Source: an uncultured Opitutia bacterium | Lineage (GTDB): Bacteria; Verrucomicrobiota; Verrucomicrobiia; Opitutales; Opitutaceae | Length of the DNA: 64,000 nucleotides | Reading direction: 5' to 3' | NCBI GenBank assembly: GCA_903872505.1 | Contig: CAIQKV010000074.1 | Location: 17,036-81,035, forward strand | Shown here: positions 7,741 through 16,031 of the stretch, piece by piece | How the letters are laid out: each line of letters starts with the position of its first letter | How positions within the stretch are numbered: the first letter of the stretch is position 1 | Notes under the pieces: model-generated | What the model was told of the DNA's origin: nothing | What the model saw: only the letters and a program-made list of their open reading frames with translations | Databases searched by the model: none | Translations under genes and position numbers: made by a program

Positions 7741-10700
7741 TCACCCCGCGGGGCGCAGCTTGACGATCAGGTCCTTGGATTCGACGGTGTCGCCGACGGC
7801 GGCGTGCAGCTCGGCCACCACGCCGTCGGCCGGCGCGTAGATCGTGGTCTGCATTTTCATCGCCTCCATCATGAAGAGCTTGTCGCCTTTCGCGACCTTC
7901 GCCCCGACGGACGCGGACAACACCACGATGAGCCCCGGGATCGGCGCGGCGACCGACAGCGGGTCGGCGAGGTCGGCCTTCGGGCGCGCCTTGGCGGTGG
8001 CCGTCACGCTCTTGTCCGCGATGAAAACCTCGCGGGTGATGCCGTTCAACTCGTAGGTCACGGGGCGGCGGCCGTCCTTGTCGGACTCGCCCACGCTGAT
8101 GAGGCGGATGATGAGCACCTTGCCCTCCTCGATCTCGACGGAGATTTCCTCGCGCGGCCTGAGTCCGTAGAAGAACGCCGGCGTCGGCAGCACGCTCACG
8201 TCGCCAAAGTCGCGCTGGTGCTTCGCGAAGTCGGCGAACACCTGCGGGTACATGAGGTGCGAGTAAAATTCATCTTCCGTCGGCTCGCGGCGGAGTTTTT
8301 CGGCGAGGGTCTTCTTCAGCGCGGCGAGCTCTGCCGCGGAGGCGGCAATTTTCGAATTTCGATTTTCGATTTTCGATTTCTTGCGGGCACGTCTCTTCTC
8401 CGCCGCGACGGCGGCGAGATACTTCGCGTGAGCTTCCTTGAATTTTTTCTCGCCGAGCACCGCCTTCCACATCGCCACCGGCCAGCCGCCGTCAGGCCAG
8501 CCGAGGCCGCCGGTCAGCATGTCGATCACGCTCTCGGGGAACGGCGTGGCGCCGGGCTCGAGGTTGATGACGTCGGCGGGCCGGATGCCGCGCGCGAACA
8601 GGAAGAGCGCCATGTCGCCGACGACCTTCGACGAGGGCGTGACCTTGATGATGTCGCCAAACAGCTGGTTCACCTCGGCATAGGTGCGCGCGATCTCCGG
8701 CCAGCGGTGCGCGACGCCCATCGAGGCGGCCTGCTCCTTGAGGTTGGTGTATTGGCCGCCCGGCATCTCGTGCAGGTAGACCTCGGCGCTGCCGGTCTTC
8801 GGGGCGGTGTCGAACGGCCGGTAATATTCCCGCACCTGCTCCCAGTAGTCGGAAAACGTGTTCAGGGCGTCGAGGTCGAGGCCGGTGTCGCGCGGCGTGT
8901 GCTGCAGCGCGGCCACGAGGGAGTTGAGGTTAGGCTGCGCCGTGCTGCCGGACATGGATGCCGTCGCGAGGTCCACGATGTCCACGCCTGCATCAGCGGC
9001 CCGCAGGACGGAGGAGGAGGCCACGCCGCTCGTGTCGTGCGTGTGGAAATGGATCGGCAGGCCGACCTCTTCCTTTAGTGCCTTCACCAGCAGGTGCGCG
9101 GCGTAGGGGCGGCAAAGCCCGGCCATGTCCTTGATCGCAAGCGTGTGTGCGCCCATGCGCTCGAGCTCGCGGGCCATCTTCACATAGTATTTCAACGCAA
9201 ACTTGCTGCGGCCCGGATCCAGGATGTCGCCCGAGTAGCAGAGCGCGGCCTCGCACACGGCGTGCGTCTCCTGCACCGCCTCCATCGCCACCCGCAGGTT
9301 GGGCAGGTAGTTCAGCGAGTCGAAGATCCGGAAAATATCCATGCCCTCCGCGGCGGCGTGCTTGACGAAGCCCGCGACCACGGCGTCGGGATAATTGGTG
9401 TAGCCGACGGCGTTGGCGCCGCGGAACAGCATCTGGAAGCAGATGTTCGGCACCCGCGCGCGGAGGTGGCGCAGCCGCTCCCACGGGTCCTCCGAGAGGA
9501 AGCGCATGGCGGTGTCGAAGGTCGCGCCGCCCCACATCTCGAGCGAGTAGAGCTCCGGGGCGCGCCGCGCGAGGAAGCCGGCGCAGGCCAGCATGTCGTA
9601 GCTGCGCACGCGCGTCGCCATGAGCGACTGGTGGGCGTCGCGGAAGGTGGTGTCGGTGACGAGCAGCCGCTTTTGCTTCAGCGTCCATTCGGCGAATTTT
9701 TTCGGCCCGAGCTCGAGCAGCAACTGGCGGGTGCCCGGCGGCGGCGCGCTGCGGTCGTCCTGGCCCGGGGCGGTCACGGCCGCGAGGGGCTTCGCCGGGC
9801 GGTAGCCCTTGGCGTGCGGGTTGCCGTTGACGACGACGTTGCCGAGGAAGTTCAGCAGTTTCGACGCGCGGTCGCGCCGCGGCTTGAAGGTGAACAGCTC
9901 CGGCGAGGTGTCGATCAGCGCGGTCGTGGCCTGACCGGCGCGGAAGAGCGGGTGCGCGATGACATTCTCGAGGAACGGGATGTTGGTCTTCACGCCGCGG
10001 ATACGGAATTCGCTCAACACGCGGCGCGCGCGGGCCAGCGCGATGTCGTAGCTCTGGCCGCTGGTGATGCATTTCACGAGCAGCGAGTCGTAGAACGGCG
10101 TAATGACCGCGCCGGCGTAGCCCATGCCGCCGTCGAGCCGCACCCCGAAGCCGCCGGGCGACCGGTAGGCGATCAGGCGGCCGTAATCGGGCACGAATTT
10201 ATTCTCCGGGTCCTCCGTGGTGATGCGGCACTGGATGGCGTAGCCGTTGCACGGCACCTGGTCCTGCAGTGGCATGCCCACCGCGGCCGAATGCAGCGCA
10301 TGGCCCTGCGCGATGAGGATCTGCGCGCGGACGAGGTCGAGGCCGGTGACGACCTCCGTCACCGTGTGCTCCACCTGGATGCGCGGGTTCATCTCGATGA
10401 AGAACCACTCGTGGCGGTCCAAGTCGTAGAGAAACTCGATGGTGCCGGCGTTGTCGTAGCGCACCGCGCGGGCCATCCGCGCCGCGGCCGCGCAGAGTTC
10501 ACCGACGACCTTTTTCGGCAGGCCGAAGCTCGGGGCGACCTCGACGACCTTCTGGTGGCGGCGCTGCACCGAGCAGTCGCGCTCGTGGAGGTGGATGACG
10601 TTGCCGTGCTGGTCGCCGAGGATCTGCACCTCGATGTGCTTGGCGTGGGTGATGTATTTCTCGAGGAAGACGGCGGGGTTGCCGAACGCGCGCTCGGCCT

Positions 10701-11304
10701 CCGCCTGGGCCTCGTCGAGGAGCGTGGCGAGGTCGGCGGACTTCTGGACGACGCGCATGCCGCGCCCGCCGCCACCGAACGCCGCCTTGATGATGAGGGG
10801 GAAGCCGATCTCCTTCGCGATCTTCAGCGCGGCCGCGCGGTCGGTCACCGGCTCCTCGGTGCCGGGGAGCACGGGCACGTGGATTTTTTTCGCGAGGGCG
10901 CGGGCCGCGGTCTTGTCGCCCATCATTTCGAGCAGCTCGGGCCGCGGGCCGACCCAGATGATGCCGGCCTTTTCGCAGGCGCGGGCAAACCCGGCGTTTT
11001 CCGAGAGGAAACCGTAGCCGGGGTGGATGGCCTGCACGCCCTTTTCCTGCGCGATGCCCACGATGCCCTCGATGTCGAGGTAGGCCGCGACCGGGCCCTT
11101 GCCGTGGCCGACCGAGTAGGCCTCGTCGGCCTTGTACCGGTGGATGCAAAAACGGTCCTCCTCGGCGTAAACCGCCACGGTGCGCAGGCCCAGCTCGGTG
11201 CCGGCGCGGAAGATGCGCACGGCGATCTCGCTGCGGTTGGCCGCCATCAGCTTGGTGAGCGGGCGGATGGTCGGGGCCGCGGAACTGGGATTGGCTTGGG
11301 TCAC
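7741..11304 (-). CDS. pyc: Pyruvate carboxylase
   Basis: 1187 residues, close to the usual ~1150 for single-chain pyruvate carboxylase, which makes oxaloacetate from pyruvate, bicarbonate and ATP. Domain order: biotin carboxylase with ATP-grasp (residues ~15-470; GGGGRGMRVVQ, HERDCSVQRRHQKVVE, EMNPRIQVEHTVTE); carboxyltransferase barrel (~560-830; TDTTFRDAHQSLMATR, and HFHTHDTSG with metal ligands); the linking region; and a C-terminal biotinyl domain with the biotin-accepting lysine at ~1150 in MMEAMKMQTT. An unusual segment, SKIENRNSKIAAS (~975-987), interrupts a helical linker and is encoded by an AT-rich repeat at 8347-8380. It replenishes the TCA cycle in the cytoplasm. Confidence 0.96.
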   Translation of the reverse strand: MTQANPSSAAPTIRPLTKLMAANRSEIAVRIFRAGTELGLRTVAVYAEEDRFCIHRYKADEAYSVGHGKGPVAAYLDIEGIVGIAQEKGVQAIHPGYGFLSENAGFARACEKAGIIWVGPRPELLEMMGDKTAARALAKKIHVPVLPGTEEPVTDRAAALKIAKEIGFPLIIKAAFGGGGRGMRVVQKSADLATLLDEAQAEAERAFGNPAVFLEKYITHAKHIEVQILGDQHGNVIHLHERDCSVQRRHQKVVEVAPSFGLPKKVVGELCAAAARMARAVRYDNAGTIEFLYDLDRHEWFFIEMNPRIQVEHTVTEVVTGLDLVRAQILIAQGHALHSAAVGMPLQDQVPCNGYAIQCRITTEDPENKFVPDYGRLIAYRSPGGFGVRLDGGMGYAGAVITPFYDSLLVKCITSGQSYDIALARARRVLSEFRIRGVKTNIPFLENVIAHPLFRAGQATTALIDTSPELFTFKPRRDRASKLLNFLGNVVVNGNPHAKGYRPAKPLAAVTAPGQDDRSAPPPGTRQLLLELGPKKFAEWTLKQKRLLVTDTTFRDAHQSLMATRVRSYDMLACAGFLARRAPELYSLEMWGGATFDTAMRFLSEDPWERLRHLRARVPNICFQMLFRGANAVGYTNYPDAVVAGFVKHAAAEGMDIFRIFDSLNYLPNLRVAMEAVQETHAVCEAALCYSGDILDPGRSKFALKYYVKMARELERMGAHTLAIKDMAGLCRPYAAHLLVKALKEEVGLPIHFHTHDTSGVASSSVLRAADAGVDIVDLATASMSGSTAQPNLNSLVAALQHTPRDTGLDLDALNTFSDYWEQVREYYRPFDTAPKTGSAEVYLHEMPGGQYTNLKEQAASMGVAHRWPEIARTYAEVNQLFGDIIKVTPSSKVVGDMALFLFARGIRPADVINLEPGATPFPESVIDMLTGGLGWPDGGWPVAMWKAVLGEKKFKEAHAKYLAAVAAEKRRARKKSKIENRNSKIAASAAELAALKKTLAEKLRREPTEDEFYSHLMYPQVFADFAKHQRDFGDVSVLPTPAFFYGLRPREEISVEIEEGKVLIIRLISVGESDKDGRRPVTYELNGITREVFIADKSVTATAKARPKADLADPLSVAAPIPGLIVVLSASVGAKVAKGDKLFMMEAMKMQTTIYAPADGVVAELHAAVGDTVESKDLIVKLRPAG
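8347..8380. repeat. AT-rich TTTCGAATTTCGATT microrepeat inside pyc
   Basis: Thirty-four bases made of overlapping units of the type TTTTCGAATTTCGATTTTCG, sharply AT-rich inside a GC-rich gene. It keeps the pyc frame and encodes SKIENRNSKI. Related tracts occur at 50756-50794 and 54495-54525 inside two other genes. Confidence 0.8.
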
Positions 11305-11375
11305 GGGGAGGAAAATTCAACCCTGCCATTAAGGGCAATGGCGCCGGACGCCAACCAGAACCTCGCGTTATGCCA

Positions 11376-11756
11376 TTATTCCGGCACGCGGTCGTGCTTG
11401 GCGGCCAGCTCGCCCTCGCACTGGGGCGACCCGCGGGCGAGGTCGCGGCAGACCTGCGGCCGCCGGTCGTAGAGCGTGCAGAAATACTCGGGGGCGCCAT
11501 CCGCCGTCCGCCGGAGCTCGAGCGCCGCGCAATGGCTATCGGTCATTTTCATGTACGCGCGCTGGCTGATGAAGTGGGCCGCCCGCCCGGCGGCGTCACC
11601 CAGCCGTGCCCAGTCGTCGCCGGTCACGCGCACGAAGGTCTCTAGCCGGGAAAAGCAGCAGACACCGCAGCGAAGACAGGGACGGGGCGGGTTCACGGGC
11701 GGGGTGAGCCCGGAGTCTGCCGTCGGCCGCGGCGGGCGCAACCGTTTCACGCCCAC
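11376..11756 (-). CDS. YkgJ-family cysteine cluster protein
   Basis: About 126 residues when started at the GTG at 11756 (VGVKRLRPPRPT); the open frame continues upstream, so the start is uncertain. The cysteine pattern CLRCGVCC near residue 25, a later HCAAL and FCTLYDRRPQVCRDL match the YkgJ/CxxCxxCC family, thought to bind a metal or Fe-S cluster. The cellular role is unknown. It is divergent from the haem-binding protein gene, with a short palindrome between them. Confidence 0.75.
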   Translation of the reverse strand: MGVKRLRPPRPTADSGLTPPVNPPRPCLRCGVCCFSRLETFVRVTGDDWARLGDAAGRAAHFISQRAYMKMTDSHCAALELRRTADGAPEYFCTLYDRRPQVCRDLARGSPQCEGELAAKHDRVPE

Positions 11757-11766
11757 CGCGTCAAAG

Positions 11767-11781
11767 TAACCTAATAGGTTA
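11767..11781. promoter_or_regulatory. Short palindrome TAACCTAATAGGTTA (candidate operator)
   Basis: Perfect inverted repeat with 7-base arms around one base, in the spacer between the divergent YkgJ-like and haem-binding genes. Its core CCTAATAGG recurs as CCTATTAGG in a longer palindrome at 52671-52699. A regulator site is one explanation; a repeat-family remnant is another. Confidence 0.4.
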
Positions 11782-11862
11782 TGCTGGATTGGGGGTGGGG
11801 CCGGCCGGGATGCTCGCTTGCCGGCGGCGCCACCCTCATCCCTAATTGCTGTCCGTTCCCTC

Positions 11863-12327
11863 ATGAAATTCAAAATCCTGCTCGGGCTCGCCGTGGTTTT
11901 CCTGGCGATGCAAGCGTTCCGCCCGGCCAAGAATCTTTCCGCCGCCGCGCCATTTGCCGGCAAGGATGAGGTGACGGTGCTGTTCCCCGCCTCGCCCGAG
12001 GTGAAGCAAATCCTTGCGACCTCCTGCTACGACTGCCACTCGAACCAGACCCGCTACCCGTGGTATGCGGAGATCCAGCCGGTGGGATGGTGGCTCGCGT
12101 CGCACGTCAAGGACGGGCGGAAGCACCTGAATTTTTCCGAATTCGGCGCCTATCCGGCCAAGCGGCAGATGAAGAAGCTCGAGGAGATCGGCGATGAGGT
12201 GCAGGACCGCGGCATGCCGCTGAAATCCTACACGCTCGTCCACCGCGACGCCCGGCTCACCCCGGCCCAGGCGACCGCGCTGTGCGACTGGGCGGAGGCC
12301 GCGCACGACCGGCTCGCGGGGAAGTAA
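11863..12327 (+). CDS. Haem-binding domain protein (cytochrome-like, exported)
   Basis: 154 residues. The N-terminus MKFKILLGLAVVFLAMQAF is a signal peptide or membrane anchor. A single CxxCH c-type haem motif occurs as CYDCHSNQTRYPWYAEIQP; the tryptophan-rich continuation VGWWLASHVKDGRKHLNFSEF is typical of the Haem_bd (PF14376) family, often found in Bacteroidota and Verrucomicrobiota. The protein is likely periplasmic with covalently bound haem; its redox partner is unknown. The ATG at 11863 is chosen over an upstream frame start because it begins the signal sequence. Confidence 0.85.
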   Translation: MKFKILLGLAVVFLAMQAFRPAKNLSAAAPFAGKDEVTVLFPASPEVKQILATSCYDCHSNQTRYPWYAEIQPVGWWLASHVKDGRKHLNFSEFGAYPAKRQMKKLEEIGDEVQDRGMPLKSYTLVHRDARLTPAQATALCDWAEAAHDRLAGK

Positions 12328-12383
12328 GCTGGCGGCGCATTTTCGCGTTACTTGCGGGCGGATTCTTTCATCCTGCGGGCAGG

Positions 12384-13457
12384 ATGAAAATTTTCCCGCT
12401 TCGTTACGCCGTCATCGGCATGGGCGGCATCGCCCAGACGCATCTCCGCGACATCGCCACGCAGCCCGGCGTCACCGTGGTCGGGCTCGCCGATGTGACC
12501 GATCCCCAGACCTGGAAAGTGGCCGCCGAGCACGCCGCGGTGCCGCGGTTCCAGGCGGTGGAGCAAATGCTCCGGGAAACCCGGCCGGACCTCGTTTCCA
12601 TCTGCACCCCGAACAAGTTCCACCACGCCTACACGCTGCTGGCGCTCCGGCACGGCGCGCATGTCACCTGCGAGAAACCCATGGCGATGACCGTGGCCGA
12701 GGCGGAGGCGATGGAGGCGGCGCGCGCCGCGGCTGGGAAGCTGGGCGGCATCAATTTCTCCTACCGCAACATCGCCGCCTTCCGCTTTGCCCGCGAACTG
12801 ATCGCCGCCGGCGAACTCGGCCGGCTGCGGCGGGTGCATGCCGTCTACCTGCAGAGCTTCCTGGGCGCCCAGGCGGCGCCCTATTCCTGGCGCAACGACG
12901 CCGGGCTCGCGGGCTTCGGAGCGCTGGGCGACCTCGGCGTGCACATGATCGACGGCGTGTATTTTCTCACCGGCCTCGACTACCGCCGCGTGACCGGCCT
13001 CGCCCAGATCCTCCTGCCGGAAAAGGCGGACGCCGCCGGCCGGATGCACCCGGTCACCACCGACACCAACGCGGCGTTTCTCGCCGAGTTGTCCGGCGGG
13101 GTCGTCGCCACGTTTGAAACGACGCAGGTCGCCCCCGGCTACGGCAACTATTTCCGCATCGAGATCTCCGGCGAGCGCGGGACCCTGGCCGTGTTGTCCG
13201 ACCAGACCGACGCGCTCTGGTTGCGGGCGGGTGAGTCGCTGACGAAATATGCGACCTGGAAAACCGACCTGCCGCTGCAGCAGCTGCCGACGGATTTCAT
13301 CGCCCGCGGCGCACCCCCGACGCCGGGCGCCATCGTGCCGGCCATTCGCGGCGAAAAAGTGGATCTCCCGACCTTTGCCGACGGTCTGCGGGCGCAGCGC
13401 GTGCTCGGCGCCATCCTCGACTCGATGAAAACCGGGGCGTGGCAGAAACTGGGGTGA
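12384..13457 (+). CDS. Gfo/Idh/MocA-family oxidoreductase
   Basis: 357 residues. The Rossmann fingerprint YAVIGMGGIAQTHLRD at the N-terminus binds NAD(P), and the family's EKP motif appears as CEKPMAMTVAEAEAM. The substrate half contains the usual INFSYRN, GDLGVHMID and CEKP-linked residues. These enzymes oxidise or reduce sugars and cyclitols; the exact substrate is not evident. The start at 12384 places the first residue just before the Rossmann strand. The GNAT gene starts 3 bases after its stop, so the two are probably cotranscribed. Confidence 0.88.
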   Translation: MKIFPLRYAVIGMGGIAQTHLRDIATQPGVTVVGLADVTDPQTWKVAAEHAAVPRFQAVEQMLRETRPDLVSICTPNKFHHAYTLLALRHGAHVTCEKPMAMTVAEAEAMEAARAAAGKLGGINFSYRNIAAFRFARELIAAGELGRLRRVHAVYLQSFLGAQAAPYSWRNDAGLAGFGALGDLGVHMIDGVYFLTGLDYRRVTGLAQILLPEKADAAGRMHPVTTDTNAAFLAELSGGVVATFETTQVAPGYGNYFRIEISGERGTLAVLSDQTDALWLRAGESLTKYATWKTDLPLQQLPTDFIARGAPPTPGAIVPAIRGEKVDLPTFADGLRAQRVLGAILDSMKTGAWQKLG

Positions 13458-13460
13458 CCC

Positions 13461-13997
13461 GTGCGCCCGCCGGAACAGTTCACGACACCGCGGTTGCTGG
13501 GCCGAAAACCCCGCGCGAGCGACGCGTCGGCGGTGTTCGCCGCCTACGCCAGTGATCCCGAAGTGACCCGCTATCTCGCCTGGAAAGCGTATCGCGAGCT
13601 CGGGCCGCTCGCTGAGTTCCTGCAGGCCCGGGCGGATGACTGGGAGAAGGAGGGCTCGCAATTCGCCTACCTGCTTTGCCTCCGCGAGACCGACACACCC
13701 ATCGGTTCGATCGCGGTCCATCTCAACGGCAGCAATGCGCTGTTCGCCTACGTGCTCGGCCGGGCCCACTGGGGCCAGGGCCTGATGACCGAGGCGCTGC
13801 GTCATCTGGTGGACTGGTCGCTGGCGCAGCCGGAGATCTTTCGCGCCTGGGCGTTTTGCGATGCGGCCAACCCGGCGTCAGCCCGGGTCATGGAGAAGGC
13901 CGGCATGACGCGTGAAGGCATTCTCCGCCGGTGGTTTCCCTGCTCGGGTTTCGGCCCGGAGCCGCGCGACTGCATCGTCTGCGCCAAGGTGAAATAG
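13461..13997 (+). CDS. GNAT-family N-acetyltransferase (RimJ/RimL-like)
   Basis: 178 residues from a GTG start. TPRLLGRKPRASDASAVFA at the N-terminus, the acetyl-CoA-binding RAHWGQGLMTEALRHLVDW (Q/RxxGxG/A-like) and the FCDAANPASARVMEKAGM element are typical of RimJ/RimL-type acetyltransferases. These modify ribosomal protein N-termini or small molecules. It follows the oxidoreductase gene with a 3-base gap. Confidence 0.85.
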   Translation: MRPPEQFTTPRLLGRKPRASDASAVFAAYASDPEVTRYLAWKAYRELGPLAEFLQARADDWEKEGSQFAYLLCLRETDTPIGSIAVHLNGSNALFAYVLGRAHWGQGLMTEALRHLVDWSLAQPEIFRAWAFCDAANPASARVMEKAGMTREGILRRWFPCSGFGPEPRDCIVCAKVK

Positions 13998-14162
13998 CCC
14001 GGGCGGCCGGCCAGATGGGTGTTTCCCGGGGTCGCGGCGACGATGCCCGCGCCCGAGGGTTACACGATCGCGCAAGATTTCGTGATTTTTTTCCGCCGTA
14101 ATTTGCAACGGCCCGCGGCCAGGCGCGTCTCGTTGGCCATGTACCCTAACCCTTGTTCCTCC

Positions 14163-14864
14163 ATGAAAAATCGCCTCTCCTTCAAGCTCGTCTCCGCCGT
14201 CATCCTGACGGGCGCCTTCCTCGCGTTGTTCAGTTCCGCCCGCGCCGCCCAAGCCAAGCCGGCGCACACCAAGACCCACACCGGCACCTACTCGGGCAGC
14301 AAGGGCAACAGCGGGACGTTCAGTTCCACGACCACGCACACGGCGGGTGAAACCACGCGCACCGGCACGGCGACTAACCAGGCCGGCCAGACCGCCACCC
14401 ACACCGCCGACCGCACCTGGGACAAGGCCACCGGCACGGGCACCGTCACCTCCTCCACCACCGGCTTCAACGGCGGCACCACCACCCGCTCGGGCACCTC
14501 GGTAAAGAACGCCGACGGCACCATCTCCAGCCAGGGCACAGTCACGGGCCCGAACGGCAAGGTCGCCACCTACGCTGCAACCACCACCAATACGGCGACC
14601 GGCAGTACGACCACGGGCACGATCACCAACGCCAACGGGAAGACCGCCACCGTCGACTCCACGGTGACCCGGGCCGGCCCCGGCGACGTGACCCGCGACA
14701 CGACCATCACCGGGCCCAACGGCCAGACCGCCGACAAGGTGGTCGCCACCAAAATTAATCCCGACGGCACCGGCACCCGCGTGATCAATGTCACCAAACC
14801 CGATGGCACCACCGAGACCCGCACCGAGACGTTTACCATCACCCCGGCGCCGAAAGTGCCCTGA
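14163..14864 (+). CDS. Secreted Thr/Gly-rich repetitive protein
   Basis: 233 residues with a clear signal peptide (MKNRLSFKLVSAVILTGAFL...ARA, cleavage near residue 28). The mature protein is dominated by Thr, Gly, Ser and Asn in short imperfect repeats with recurring GPNGK/ANGKTAT and TTTGTIT elements, predicting a beta-rich, low-complexity extracellular or periplasmic protein. No catalytic motif or anchoring signal is visible. It ends just before a strong bidirectional terminator. The function is unknown. Confidence 0.7.
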   Translation: MKNRLSFKLVSAVILTGAFLALFSSARAAQAKPAHTKTHTGTYSGSKGNSGTFSSTTTHTAGETTRTGTATNQAGQTATHTADRTWDKATGTGTVTSSTTGFNGGTTTRSGTSVKNADGTISSQGTVTGPNGKVATYAATTTNTATGSTTTGTITNANGKTATVDSTVTRAGPGDVTRDTTITGPNGQTADKVVATKINPDGTGTRVINVTKPDGTTETRTETFTITPAPKVP

Positions 14865-14877
14865 ACTTGCCCGTCGT

Positions 14878-14909
14878 AAAAAACACCCGGTTTCGCCGGG
14901 TGTTTTTTT
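14878..14909. terminator. Bidirectional rho-independent terminator
   Basis: Perfect 10-base-pair stem AAACACCCGG / CCGGGTGTTT around TTTCG, flanked by an A-run on the left and a T-run on the right, so it can terminate in both directions. It lies between the convergent Thr-rich protein gene and the UROD-like gene. Confidence 0.9.
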
Positions 14910-15996
14910 ACCCCACGATCATCTCCCGGAGCCGCGTGGCGTAGTGGCGGAAATTCGGCCACGAGACGTCGTCCGGCACATGATGGTCGAGATCGGGGAT
15001 GTAGCGCCCGGCCGCCAGGGCCGGCCGGATGCGCTCCAGTTCGGCGTCGATCGCCGCCGGGCCAAGGGCGAGGGCGCGCTTGTCGATCCCACCCATCAGC
15101 GCCAGCCCGGGGTATTTCCGCCGGAATACGTTCACATCGGCGCCAGCCGCCACCTCCATGGGGAAGAGGAAATTGACCCCGGCCTCCAGCATCGGCGGGA
15201 CAATAAGGTCGGGCTGACCATCGGTGTCCACCGAGATGACCGGGATGCCGTGCTCGCGGGCGAAGGCGTGGATGCGCCGGTAGCATGGCGCCATGAATTC
15301 CCGCCAGTGCGCCGGTGAAATGAGCGGGCCCTGCTTGCCGCACATGTCCTCCCACAGGTGGATCAAGTCCACCCGCACCTCGCGCACCACGTGGCCGAAC
15401 ACCTCCAAATAGAGCCCCGTCATGTGTTCCATGATCTCGTGAACCAGGCCGGGCTCATCGCAGAACGCCACCAGGCACTCCTCGTCGCCCAGCAGCCAGC
15501 GCAGCGTGCCGAAGATGCCGCAGTCGGGAAAATGGCCGAGCTGGATCGGGATGCCGGCGGCGGTCCATGAGCGGCAGGTTTCGCGCCAGTTCGTATCGAG
15601 CCGGAGCGGATCGCGGGGATTCAGCCGCTCGTCGCGGTAGCGCCGCCAGTCCGCCGGCGACTTCACTGGCCAGTCGAGAAACTCGGACATGCCCTCGATG
15701 CCCTTGAGGTTGCGGCGCCGGATGCCCCAGCTGTCGATCGAGGTGACGGAGTCGGCGTCCTCGCTCACCTTCGCGGTGAAATCCGGCAGCGGGCCCAGGC
15801 GCACGGGCACGGCCCGCGGGACCTCGTCCGCGCCGAAATGTGCGCGCACGTCGGCGAAGGACTTGAACTGTTCGGGCAGACCCTCGTGTTTCCAGCGCTC
15901 CCAGGTGGAGGGCCAGATCCACCAATACAGCCAGTAGGGTGGCCGGTCGCGGGGCCGGTCGAGCACGGTGGCGAGGAAGCGTTCGCGGGGGGTCAT
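14908..15996 (-). CDS. Uroporphyrinogen decarboxylase-like protein
   Basis: 362 residues starting MTPRERFLATVLDRPRDRPP. The family-typical N-terminal RER and the later HLWEDMCGKQGPLISPAHWREF, SVDTDGQPDLIVPPMLEAGV and LALMGGIDKRALALG segments match the UROD domain (PF01208). True HemE has a different N-terminus, so this belongs to the divergent branch containing methyltransferases and proteins of unknown function. It starts 35 bases after the permease stop and is probably the last gene of the minus-strand run starting at 20406. Confidence 0.8.
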   Translation of the reverse strand: MTPRERFLATVLDRPRDRPPYWLYWWIWPSTWERWKHEGLPEQFKSFADVRAHFGADEVPRAVPVRLGPLPDFTAKVSEDADSVTSIDSWGIRRRNLKGIEGMSEFLDWPVKSPADWRRYRDERLNPRDPLRLDTNWRETCRSWTAAGIPIQLGHFPDCGIFGTLRWLLGDEECLVAFCDEPGLVHEIMEHMTGLYLEVFGHVVREVRVDLIHLWEDMCGKQGPLISPAHWREFMAPCYRRIHAFAREHGIPVISVDTDGQPDLIVPPMLEAGVNFLFPMEVAAGADVNVFRRKYPGLALMGGIDKRALALGPAAIDAELERIRPALAAGRYIPDLDHHVPDDVSWPNFRHYATRLREMIVG

Positions 15997-16031
15997 GGGT
16001 GGGTTTCGCTCGGGCGGGACCAGCGGCGGGC

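Noticed and set aside
9094..11472. Long plus-strand open frame opposite pyc
   Set aside because: Antisense shadow of pyruvate carboxylase with low-complexity composition and no motifs.
14908..15996. True uroporphyrinogen decarboxylase (hemE)
   Set aside because: Only the fold-level motifs match; the N-terminus and context differ from HemE and no haem pathway genes are adjacent.
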